Source: Tetraselmis striata
Taxonomy: Eukaryota; Chlorophyta; Chlorodendrophyceae; Chlorodendrales; Chlorodendraceae
Reading direction: 5' to 3'
DNA length: 64,000 nucleotides
Assembly (NCBI GenBank): GCA_006384855.1
Contig: VCJN01000028.1
Span: 82,527-146,526, forward strand
Part shown: positions 56,281 through 64,000 of the stretch, in pieces
Layout of the letters: each line of letters starts with the position of its first letter
Numbering within the stretch: position 1 is the stretch's first letter
Made by a program: the position numbers and the translations under genes
The notes under the pieces: generated by a model
The model's input: the letters and a program-made list of their open reading frames with translations, nothing else
What the model was told of the DNA's origin: nothing
Database searches by the model: none

Positions 56281-58377
56281 ATGATTACAAGGACAATGAT
56301 TGAGTGGTCGCCCCCTCCAGTGCAACAGTCAGCTTATGTGCGGCCAGTGTTGACCCCAGACAATGCAGGAGGTGAGGCGACTGCGGACGACATTCCGTCA
56401 GATTACGCAAACTGCGGCGATTCTTTTGGGAAGGAACTTCCTGGCAGCGATGAAGAGGCCCGCACGCCAGAAGGAGGGGCCCTCAGTCACGAAGCCCACG
56501 ATAGCCTCCAAAATGACACTGGTGACGGTGAAGAATTCATGTTCACCGCTCTCAATGCCAGCTTTGATTCCCAGCATCTCGCGGCGCTGGACGCCGCCTT
56601 CACTCTCGATGACGACGACGACGATCCTCTTGCCTACCCGGTCGACAAGGCACCTCAAGATATCGCTGTGCAGCGGCTGAGGCTGATGTCCGAGTTTCAG
56701 AAGCTTGCGGTGCGTAACAGTGACAACCTCGGCAATAGCAATGCCGACGAAGGCTGTCGGGAAGACGAGGCGGATCGGGCTGCTGGCCGCGAGGTGCTGC
56801 TGGCGGACACGCACAGGTATATGCGCGAGCATGTCCACTGCCCCGAGGTCCAGGCCGAGGCTGGTGAGGCTCTGCTTGCCATGGTGACGGCCGCCGAAAG
56901 CGCTGCGGACGCTGCGGCACAGCTGGAGCTCGTTCTGGACGTGCAGCGTGCGATGCAAGCACATGGCGGCCACGCCGGTGTGCAGCTGCAAGCCTGTAAG
57001 ATCCTGGGCAACCTGGTCCACAAGAATTCCGCCCTTCGGCAAAAGGTCGGCGAGCTGGGGATCCTGGCCGACATTCAGGCCGCGATGAAGTGCCACGCGC
57101 ATCTGGGCTCCCCCGCGCTGCAAGCGCAAGCCAGCGAGGCAGTCTCCTGGATCACACACGAGAGCAGTGAGAACAAGGCTGAGGCGGAGCGGCTTGGCCT
57201 GCTTGCCGACGTGCAGCGCGCCATGCTCACCCATGCCGCGTCTGGCACCCTGCAAACCACTGCGTGTGACGCCATCTGGCAGATGACCGCTGGTTCGGAC
57301 GAGGCGCGCAATCAGGCGGCGCAGCTTGGCCTCATGGAGGACGTCTGCGATGCCATGGCTGCCCACAAGAGCTGCGCTCGAGTACAGACATGCGCCTGCA
57401 GGGCGATCTCGGCGCTCGCGGCCACGCACGAGGCCAACACCTTCGATGCCTGCTGCCTGGGAGCACTGCCGCTCATCCACGCAGCGATGGCTGCGCACCC
57501 CAGCGATGCTGACGTGCAGCAGGCGGCCTGCTCTGCTGTGCTGGCCATGATGCTGGATGAGCACTACCAAGCCGAAGCGTGGCGCGCCGGGCTGCTGGCC
57601 AGTGTCCAGAGCGCTCTCCGTGCGTTCCCTGCATGCCCAAGAGTCCAGGACGCCGGCTGCGGCGTGGTGTGGCAGATGACCAAGGCGGTTTCCTACGTCC
57701 GCGCCGATGCCGCACGGCTGGGACTGCTCGAAGACATGCAGCGTGCCATTCGCCTGCCCAATCAGCATGCCGGTATCGGGAACGCCTCGTCTGACTGCCC
57801 GGAAGGAGTGGCTGGAGGCCGTCAGCATGATGCGTGTGCGGTGGTGGCAGCGTGTAACGCTGTGGCGGGCCTTTCAATCTACCCGCAGAACGGCTGCGCG
57901 GCCGCCAAGCTTGACCTGCTGTCAGACATCCAGCGCGCCATGCGCGAGTACCCTGATTCGAAGGATGTGCAGGCAGCCGCCTGCGCTGCCGTCACCTGCA
58001 TGACGATGGAGCGCGCCGATGGCAAAGCGGCTGCAGGCCGGCTACACCTGCTTGGCGAGCTGCGGGAAGCCATGCGCACGCACCGCGACTCGGCGATGGT
58101 GCAGACACAGGCTTGCACCGCCTTGGAGGCCATCATCATCGGCAGTGACCCCAACTGGGAGAATGCGCTGCGCCTCCGACTGAAAGACGATGTGGTTCTG
58201 GCAATGGTGTCACACGTGGATGTGCGCAGCATGACAATTCAAGCCAGTCACGCCTTGTTCGCCCTCAAGTATGGCATTCCAGAGCCAAGCTCCGCCCTGT
58301 TCCGCAGCGCTTCATGCGCAGCACAGCTCTCTGCAAGCAGGCGGAAGAGGTTTGCGGGATCAAGCAGCATGCAGTGA
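56281..58377 (+). CDS. Armadillo-repeat protein, intronless
   Basis: A 698-residue protein from the ATG at 56281. The frame is open further 5', and a ttctgcag acceptor at 56208 means an upstream exon is possible. An acidic N-terminal region includes TLDDDDDDPLAYP. From about residue 170 to 670 run roughly ten repeats of 42-55 residues with the pattern LLADVQRAM-x-H, then VQ-x2-AC-x-A-I/V-x2-M/L, e.g. GLLADVQRAMLTHAASGTL and LMEDVCDAMAAHKSCARVQT. This is a helical ARM-type array resembling the ARM units of LRRK2-like and related protist proteins. It should be a cytosolic scaffold; partners are unknown. The coding strand is confirmed by repeat periodicity; a long minus-strand frame over 56398-57828 is a shadow. 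TGTAA is at 58733, 356 bp past the stop. Confidence 0.85.
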   Translation: MITRTMIEWSPPPVQQSAYVRPVLTPDNAGGEATADDIPSDYANCGDSFGKELPGSDEEARTPEGGALSHEAHDSLQNDTGDGEEFMFTALNASFDSQHLAALDAAFTLDDDDDDPLAYPVDKAPQDIAVQRLRLMSEFQKLAVRNSDNLGNSNADEGCREDEADRAAGREVLLADTHRYMREHVHCPEVQAEAGEALLAMVTAAESAADAAAQLELVLDVQRAMQAHGGHAGVQLQACKILGNLVHKNSALRQKVGELGILADIQAAMKCHAHLGSPALQAQASEAVSWITHESSENKAEAERLGLLADVQRAMLTHAASGTLQTTACDAIWQMTAGSDEARNQAAQLGLMEDVCDAMAAHKSCARVQTCACRAISALAATHEANTFDACCLGALPLIHAAMAAHPSDADVQQAACSAVLAMMLDEHYQAEAWRAGLLASVQSALRAFPACPRVQDAGCGVVWQMTKAVSYVRADAARLGLLEDMQRAIRLPNQHAGIGNASSDCPEGVAGGRQHDACAVVAACNAVAGLSIYPQNGCAAAKLDLLSDIQRAMREYPDSKDVQAAACAAVTCMTMERADGKAAAGRLHLLGELREAMRTHRDSAMVQTQACTALEAIIIGSDPNWENALRLRLKDDVVLAMVSHVDVRSMTIQASHALFALKYGIPEPSSALFRSASCAAQLSASRRKRFAGSSSMQ

Positions 58378-59390
58378 CTGGCGCCATGCCGCAAGCACTG
58401 TATAGTATTTATTACCCTACCCGCACCAGCACGGCGCTCCAGCAGCACCCCTTCACGGCCCAACTCTAATGAACGCCTCAAGACCCAAGACTCACGACAT
58501 TGAGAATCATGAAGGACCGTAAATCATTGATGCCGCCCGATTCACAGTGTCGGAAAAGGGCTGGCACTGTACATATTCTGTATATTGTTAGTTTTCAGCC
58601 GGGGGCTGCAAAGCCGTCCGAGCAACCACTGACCTTTACATTCGTTTCTCCTCTTCAAATTAGATCTAGCAGATCATTTTTTACTCTCTAGATGGTGGCA
58701 ACAGCCCGCTCTGGATTGACTGTGACACAATTTGTAATCAAGCTTTTGAGTTCTGGTGCCGGTTTGCTGTGAGATCCTTGGCTGCTACTATTGGGGTCCG
58801 TACTACCGGTGTGCAGCGGTACAATTACACGGGCGATTGCTCCTCGCTACTCAACGCATGCTTAGGGCGTGCAGGGCCTTCTATCCTTCAGCCATGCACC
58901 AGCAACGGGTGCTGAACCGGCGTCAAGAGCAATTTCGATAACACGTTCTGCCCTGATTGACTCAAATCTAGACGAAATAATCACGGGTTTAATAAGAAAG
59001 ATTTGCCGGCATTCCGATTCTGGAAGCAGTATAGTCCTCAGATGTTCGCAATGTCGCCTCGGCATCCGTTCTGCAGAGACATAACATAGCAGTTCTGTCG
59101 TAGATTCATAGCTGTATGCCAATGCACCTGGGAGTGATGCTGATGCACTGTTCGCCAGACGAATGACCAAACTGACTTTTCCGGCTTTTCTGAAAGCTCG
59201 GATTCCTCGACACAGCAGCAGACCGTGAGCAGACTCGCATATACTCACTGAGGCGCCGCTGCAGTATGTCCAGCGCGTCATCACAGCCTCCTTCGCCCCT
59301 GATGAGAACAGGCGCACTGCCATTCAAGCACCGTACATCGTGATTGGTCTGAGAGTATATGCCGCATGATCGGTGCATGCAGCCGCTGCA
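58378..59390. other. Intergenic region between convergent genes
   Basis: Lies between the armadillo gene (+) and the sulfotransferase (-). A minus-strand frame at 58862-59323 shows no known domain and is not called. Confidence 0.35.
58733..58737 (+). terminator. Candidate poly(A) signal TGTAA for the armadillo gene
   Basis: TGTAA within acaatttgtaatcaag, 356 bp past the stop. Confidence 0.3.
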
Positions 59391-59395
59391 TTACA
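59391..59395 (-). terminator. Candidate poly(A) signal TGTAA for the sulfotransferase
   Basis: ttaca on the plus strand, 266 bp past the minus-strand stop. Confidence 0.35.
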
Positions 59396-59660
59396 AAAAG
59401 GGCAGCCGCCCTATCAGTATACTTTCTAATTATTTCACTCGATTGAGTGAAAAACGGCATTCTTATTGCTGGTAAGCGTACATCTACTCATCCAGTCCAT
59501 CTTTGAAGTCTACGTCCTGACTTCATGGGATGGTTGCAGGCAGAGCTTCCTTCCTCAAGACACAGGCGGGTGCTGAGGTCTGACACATGTTGCTTGCCAT
59601 CTACTGCAACATGGACTGCACGGGACAGAATGCACCGTGCAGTCCTCCCGCAGCTGCTGT

Positions 59661-61164
59661 CTACAGTTCTTCCACCCCTATACGGTGGATCGGAGCGAAC
59701 AGCGTCCGGCCCGCCGTGTCATATGTCCAGTTGAAGTGACGGCCCGTGAGCTCGGTGAGGGCCTCCACCTGCGGCTTGAAAATCGCTTTGAGTTTCGCCA
59801 AGGAACGGCGATTCAGCCTCAGCTTGGATCTGCTGGCGGTGGAAGATCGCTCCGCCGTGCGCTGGCCCTTCCTGTTATGATCAATTGGTGACGGCCGCTG
59901 CCTGTCAAGGAAGGGCGCAATGCCGAGGAACTGCGCCACGCCGTCGATCATGGGCTCAAAGGTACTGTCGCTGACGAGGTCGTCGTAGGTGACCACGTGC
60001 ACATCGTGGTGCTTGCGCAGCTCGTGGATGAAATATATGTAATACCCTGCGTACAGCGGGTGCCGGAAGTGATCGAACCCCCGGTGCCTGGCCACAGACG
60101 GCGCCCATCGGTGCTTGGATATCGCCTTGACCCGCGTCCGCAAGCAGGCCACGAACCGAGACGTCAGCCCGAGCTGCATGTCCTCTGGGTTCTGCCCCAC
60201 CTGGATGCGCCAGCAGCATTTAGCAGGGTACCCGTGAGTCCAGCCAGCGAGATCACCAAGCATGCAAGCCAGCTACTGACACGTCCATTGTTTCCCCGCA
60301 TCCATCCACATATTTGCACATGGGAACCAAATCGCGTCCAATGCAATGCAATCAAGCCATCACACTGGACTCGCCGCGGCAGCCAGCCGCCGTATGCAGT
60401 CATTACGTGCGAGAGCTGGAGTCGGACCAATAACGCGGGATTGGTGCGCAGCAGGCAGCGACACGTCGGGCTGTGGCGGATTCGACCAGCCCACCCATCA
60501 GCCCTTCCACGCATCACCGCCCACCTCAGCACCCAGCAGCATCTGTCAAGCAGCGTACCTTGCGATGACAGTACGCGCCGACTTCAAAGTCGCTCTTGAT
60601 GTACATGAAGAAGTTCTTGCCAGGGACCCCGGAGTGGAAGTAGTTGGAGCGCGCGCGCTGGACCGGGTCGCGCACGATGAACAGCAGCTTGGAGCAGGGC
60701 AGCAAGCGCTGCATGAGCTCGCGACTCTGCTGGAAATAATAGTACCACACGCTGCCGTCCATCGTGAGGTTGCCTGGCGCCGGATCATGGCCCTGAAACA
60801 GCTTGCCGATATACTGGCTGTATAGCTCCTCCATCGTGGCGTTGCCAGTGCGCAGCGTGCGCAGGGTGTTGGGCTCCTTCTTCACGGCCCCGCAATCGAT
60901 GTCCGGGTGGGCGCATAGCTTGGAGTGCAGCGCGGTCGAGCCGCTCTTGGGGACGCCCGCAATCACGACCTGCGGTGCCGGGTTGCGCACAGGGTCTGCG
61001 TGGCAGTGCGCCGGCCTGCCGCCAGAGCCTGCGACAAGCCCAGAAGTCCGCGGCCGCGGGGCTTCGTGGGCCGGGGCGTCGTGACCCCAGCGACGGCCAT
61101 GCGCGACTCCGCCACCGGGTGTCGCGACGCACAAGAGGAGCAAGAGCCACGGCAGCGACGCCAT
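59661..61164 (-). CDS. Secretory-pathway sulfotransferase, 2 exons
   Basis: Exons 61164-60559 and 60200-59661, intron GT-AG in phase 0, 381 aa. It starts MASLPWLLLLLCVATPGGG, a signal peptide or signal anchor. The PAPS-binding 5' phosphosulfate loop is VVIAGVPKSGSTALHSKL (residues about 77-94), and the 3' phosphate-binding box is LLFIVRDPVQRARSNYFH (about 170-187). The C-terminal half includes PLYAGYYIYFIHELRKH and VVTYDDLVSD, the usual layout of Golgi carbohydrate sulfotransferases. It would transfer sulfate from PAPS to a glycan in the secretory pathway; the acceptor is unknown. The codons before the GTG at 60200 are intron; the open frame extending to 60263 should not be counted as coding. 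Confidence 0.88.
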
Positions 61165-61521
61165 CCTCCTGCGATCAAAGGTGCAGCGTAGCGGCCAAAC
61201 GCACAAACCAGCTGGCTGTTGAGGCAGAGAGTATATTCCCTGCCGGGCGGGTGGGCGGGTGGGTTGATGAGGCCAACAGGCGCGGAGGCATGAGGACTCA
61301 TATCCCTCTGCTTAGACAGGTATTCCGCCGTAGTATTCCACTCTGAACAGTTCTTAACTCTGAATCATGTACCTATAGTTGACTCATAACATGATAGTGG
61401 GTTCGGTTATTGACACCGGAATGACGGGATATTATAGAGTCAGGCGAAGGCAAAGCAAGCTACTACTCGCTACACATAGCGCGGCATGCAGGCCGGCGCG
61501 GGGTGCACGGTTGGAAAGGCG
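61165..61521. promoter_or_regulatory. Upstream region of the sulfotransferase
   Basis: Contains tandem gggcgggtgggcgggtggg near 61243 and an AT-rich part near 61370. It should hold the minus-strand promoter. No coding sequence recognised. Confidence 0.35.
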
Positions 61522-61900
61522 CTAAGTACCAGGACAGGCGGAGCGGAGACTCAGAATTAATATAATTATGCTTACGTCGCGGGCGGTAGTATGTGGGCGG
61601 CGGCGCTCGTAATTACTCCTGGCGGTATGAATCACAAGCAGAAGAAGGGCAATAACAAATCCACCTACTGCGAAAAATAGTACTAAAAAATCAACACTAC
61701 GGTACGGGTACGTAATTACTACTGGTAGTAGAGCGCGCTGGCGGGCATATAATATTCTAGGTAGGGACAAGCCGGTAGCTCCGCGGCCGGAGATTGCGAC
61801 TAATACCAAGACTACGAAGTAGGGTACAAAAGCAAATGGTCGTAGCGCGCCCTTATATATGTTAAGACCCAGGTACGAAAATGCCCTGTGTACACACAGG
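61522..61900 (-). CDS. Hypothetical small protein with two hydrophobic segments (doubtful)
   Basis: An open minus-strand frame encodes two membrane-like stretches, FVPYFVVLVLVAISG and VDFLVLFFAVGGFVIALLLL, followed by a basic segment (ARSNYERRRPH). There is no convincing start: the frame continues upstream into the dyad-repeat array, where several in-frame ATGs exist. Composition may simply reflect AT-rich non-coding DNA. I assign no function. Confidence 0.2.
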
Positions 61901-61923
61901 TCGCCCTGTGTATATGTTAAGAT

Positions 61924-62162
61924 CCATGTGGACATGGGGTCCATGTGTACATGGAGCGGTCGTCCATGTGGACATGGAGCCTCCATTGACCCATGTCCAC
62001 ATGGCCCCGTACCATGTACACATGGAGCAATCCGGGTCATATCCGTGTGGACATAGGCCGTCTGTCGGCCCATGTCCACGTGGGTCGACCCATGTTAGCA
62101 TGGAACGTCTGTCGCGTACCATATTCAAATGGGCCGCGCTGGGCAAGCCCATCTGCACATGG
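61924..62162. repeat. Array of ten CCATGTNNACATGG dyads
   Basis: 14-bp dyads start at 61924, 61941, 61964, 61991, 62012, 62043, 62070, 62090, 62119 and 62149. The left five fit CCATGTNNACATGG exactly; the right five are increasingly diverged. Start-to-start spacing is 17-31 bp. The copies at 61964 (centre GG) and 61991 (centre CC) are perfect reverse complements with a 13-base loop. Further related words (ccctgtgtacaca) lie just left at about 61883. Linkers are also partly repeated (cgtctgtcg twice). Confidence 0.9.
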
Positions 62163-62788
62163 CCACGACGCACGGTGGCGGGTAAGGCGCTGTTCGGGCA
62201 GGCGCCGGATCGCGGTTACGACCCGGCCTTTGTACGGGCAGGTGCTGGTTGGCGCTGCGGCGCCCGCCATTCTGCGGACGAGTGCCGTGCCGGCGCGGGA
62301 GCTGCGATCGGGCGCCAGGTACAGTCGCTAGTAAAAACCCATGCGGACAGGCCGTGCTCGCTCGTCCCCACAGTAGCACTCAATCGCAGTTGCGCAACTC
62401 CCCTCTCCGGGACCGCCTCTGCCCGGATCTGGCCGGCTCTGGTCGATACTATGGCCTTAGGCAATACTGGTGCTACCGACCGCAGGCGCTGCCGCACAGG
62501 AGGATGGGCCGGCCGAAGATCAACCGGAGGTTGAGGCACCATCGGTGGTGCAGGCGCATCGCGACGTCTTCAACAAGAGACTTCGTGAGTATGTGGGGCA
62601 ACGTCGAGACAACCAGACGTTGCGGACAGAGGCCATGCCAACCCTCCGTACCTTCCAACAAACGACGAGAGAGGTGGGGCCCGCCGACATGCCTTGTTCG
62701 CAGGTTGCCCCCCGGTATGGGCCACAGACCTCGCGGGTAGGCGGGTTCGCGTGTTATCACTGCACAGTCTGACGTTTAGCCGACCCGA
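62163..62788. other. Stretch with a Gag-like frame
   Basis: A plus-strand frame (about 62470-62770) reads AHRDVFNKRLREYVGQRRD and TLRTFQQTTREVGPADM. It could be a retroelement Gag relic. No host gene recognised. Confidence 0.3.
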
Positions 62789-63072
62789 TTGCGCACCAGC
62801 CCGCTCATCCTCTACATAGTACAGTTCCCGACAGTCGACTCTTTTGCCTCGTTGTTTGCGCCTGTAGCCCCGCTGCTGGCGCCGATTCTACGGTACGGCA
62901 TGCCTCTGGGCGGGCACTTGCAGCCGCCGCCTGTACTGCCGCGCCGAGCCGAAATAAACTGGCGCCGCGCCTCTGCCATGTACTGAGGTGCAAAGTGCTC
63001 TTCTTGTTGGACTGTCGAGCAGGAATGATCGCGGGCCTGGGCTACAAAGCGCCGCTTCGATATCCTGACCTG
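62789..63072. other. Non-coding stretch, no gene seen
   Basis: Nothing recognised. Confidence 0.3.
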
Positions 63073-63339
63073 CGGAGACTCCGATCACTGTGAGATTCAG
63101 ATGTGACATACAGGTGACGAAGCACTTGTGAGGGAAGATGCGCTGGTGGTGGCTATTCCGTTATGGTGAGGATGGAATATGATCTGATTACAAGCCGACA
63201 CGCGCCGTGCCTGATATATCAGGCGACGCGAGGTGGCTGACAGGGCGCGGGCGCAGCCCGTCATCACGGGCGCGCGCTACGCGCACATGCTAGTGTGCTA
63301 TGATGATTAGGGTTAGTGAGGGTATAGGATATATCCTCA
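63073..63339 (-). repeat. Putative 3' LTR of the Ty3/gypsy element
   Basis: Reading the minus strand, the purine-rich gcggggtggaatg (63341-63353) precedes TGAGGATATA, the expected junction of polypurine tract and 3' LTR. The other end is uncertain; a TGTGAG word near 63073 on the plus strand is one guess. The 5' LTR lies outside the window, so the LTR cannot be confirmed by comparison. Confidence 0.4.
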
Positions 63340-63376
63340 CATTCCACCCCGCTCTGATGAATCTGAGTCATCGGAT

Positions 63377-64000
63377 TCACTGCGGAAACCTTTGCGGGTG
63401 GCTCGCGTTCGCCGCAATGTATGCTGGCGAGATCGAGATATGTTTGAAACGTTTTGACAGCATATAATGCTGCATCAGCGGTGAATACCGCATCGTTTCA
63501 TAGGGCATCCAGTCATCTCCAGTTGCTGGAAAGTTATGGAACCTTACTTTAAATAGCAAGGCTTTGTCCTTTGCATATAGTCTGGGGTATGGTGCCAGTT
63601 TGCAGTCAATTATGTCTGCGATGATTGGATCATCAATTCTGCGCGCCTGTCTGCCAATCAAGGCATCAGGTATATCAGTTTGTGCAGATGCAGTGTCCCA
63701 GGGTCTCAACTTGGAGACATGAAATACTGGGTGGCACTCAAGCTCAGGTGGTAATTGTATTTTGTAGGCCTGAGGGTTCACCTGTTCGATGACCTCATAA
63801 GGCCCCACATATCGTTGTTTGAGCTTAGGACATTTTTGTCCTCTTATGATCATATCGTCAGTTTTTATCATGATTTTGTCACCGATTTGAAATGTGATCG
63901 GCTGCCTATTGTTTTTATCATGGTAATGCCTTTGATATTCTTTGGCAACTATAATGTTTTCATGCACCAGATTGTGTATATCCTGTATTTTCGACAGAAT
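63377..64000 (-). CDS. Ty3/gypsy polyprotein C-terminus: integrase C-terminal and chromodomain-like region (partial)
   Basis: The frame is open to the right edge of the window, so the N-terminal polyprotein (Gag, protease, RT, RNase H, integrase core) lies beyond 64000. The visible 207 residues contain the integrase C-terminal fold: FQIGDKIMIKTDDMI, LKQRYVGPYEVIEQVNPQAY and CHPVFHVSKLRPW. A chromodomain-like segment follows (VRFHNFPATGDDWMPYETM). This is typical of chromoviral or related Ty3/gypsy elements, where the chromodomain can direct integration to marked chromatin. No internal stop is seen here, so the element may be younger than the others in the window. It ends with a TGA/TAA at 63377. 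Confidence 0.9.
   Translation of the reverse strand: MLSKIQDIHNLVHENIIVAKEYQRHYHDKNNRQPITFQIGDKIMIKTDDMIIRGQKCPKLKQRYVGPYEVIEQVNPQAYKIQLPPELECHPVFHVSKLRPWDTASAQTDIPDALIGRQARRIDDPIIADIIDCKLAPYPRLYAKDKALLFKVRFHNFPATGDDWMPYETMRYSPLMQHYMLSKRFKHISISPAYIAANASHPQRFPQ

Noticed and set aside
56398..57828. 476-codon open frame on the minus strand
   Set aside because: It is the mirror of the armadillo-repeat gene; the plus strand shows clear helical repeat periodicity and the minus frame has no domain.
60201..60263. N-terminal extension MLGDLAGWTHGY of the second sulfotransferase frame
   Set aside because: It lies in the intron; the acceptor at 60201-60203 and the phase with exon 1 place the exon start at 60200.
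1..64000. CRISPR array, rRNA operon or bacterial operon
   Set aside because: Nothing of the kind seen: genes have spliceosomal introns, repeats are transposons or satellites, and no spacer-repeat alternation with constant repeats was found. The dyad array at 61.9-62.2 kb has variable spacing and decaying units.

Overview
This looks like nuclear DNA of a green alga, most probably a chlorophyte of the chlorophycean type. The reasons are GC-rich coding DNA, many short GT-AG introns packed with long C or G homopolymers, a plant/algal-type complex I B12 subunit, algal-style RING-CH and EF-hand exons, axoneme-type proteins that imply a flagellate stage, and TGTAA motifs 175-360 bp past the stops of five of seven genes (the usual chlorophycean poly(A) signal). 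The species cannot be named from the window alone. No searches were run; family calls rest on reading the translated sequence.

Layout. 0-0.5 kb: two exons of an unidentified minus-strand gene that runs off the left edge. 0.5-26.7 kb: repeat-dominated DNA. It holds a truncated RING-CH exon, a 310-bp MITE with 19-bp inverted termini, a fragment resembling a giant-virus RNA polymerase subunit 2, a 65-bp tandem repeat, a decayed LINE (10.2-12.3 kb), a decayed tyrosine-recombinase (DIRS/Ngaro-type) retrotransposon with RT, RNase H and recombinase (14.0-18.2 kb), a two-copy 500-bp repeat, a genomic duplicate of the 5' end of the USP39 gene (19.4-20.1 kb), and a 2.3-kb array of a 67-bp minisatellite (20.8-23.1 kb).

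26.7-44.7 kb is the gene island. It contains an EF-hand-like protein gene (+, 8 exons), the spliceosomal ubiquitin-protease-like gene USP39/SAD1 (-, 11 exons), NDUFB3/B12 of complex I (+, single exon), a phytanoyl-CoA dioxygenase-family gene (+, 7 exons) and a sperm-tail PG-rich repeat (STPG/SHIPPO) gene (-, 3 exons). I rebuilt the exon chains by hand. All intron phases close and the coding lengths divide by three: 798, 1509, 168, 1107 and 831 nt. A LINE 3'-end fragment sits in the shared upstream region of USP39 and NDUFB3.

44.7-56.2 kb is again mobile DNA: a microsatellite block, a second 5'-truncated LINE copy, and a second tyrosine-recombinase element (50.5-53.9 kb) that shows the split direct repeat order A1-body-B1-A2-B2. 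56.2-61.2 kb holds an intronless armadillo-repeat protein (+) and a two-exon secretory sulfotransferase (-). 61.9-62.2 kb carries an unusual array of ten CCATGTNNACATGG dyads. The right edge holds the 3' end of a Ty3/gypsy retrotransposon (-) with integrase C-terminal and chromodomain-like regions.

The host genes do not form one pathway. They are housekeeping (splicing, respiration), oxygenase, axonemal, adaptor and sulfation functions. The most novel-looking material is the dyad array, the frame-rotating minisatellite, the split-repeat recombinase element, the virus-like RPB2 fragment and the USP39 segmental duplicate.
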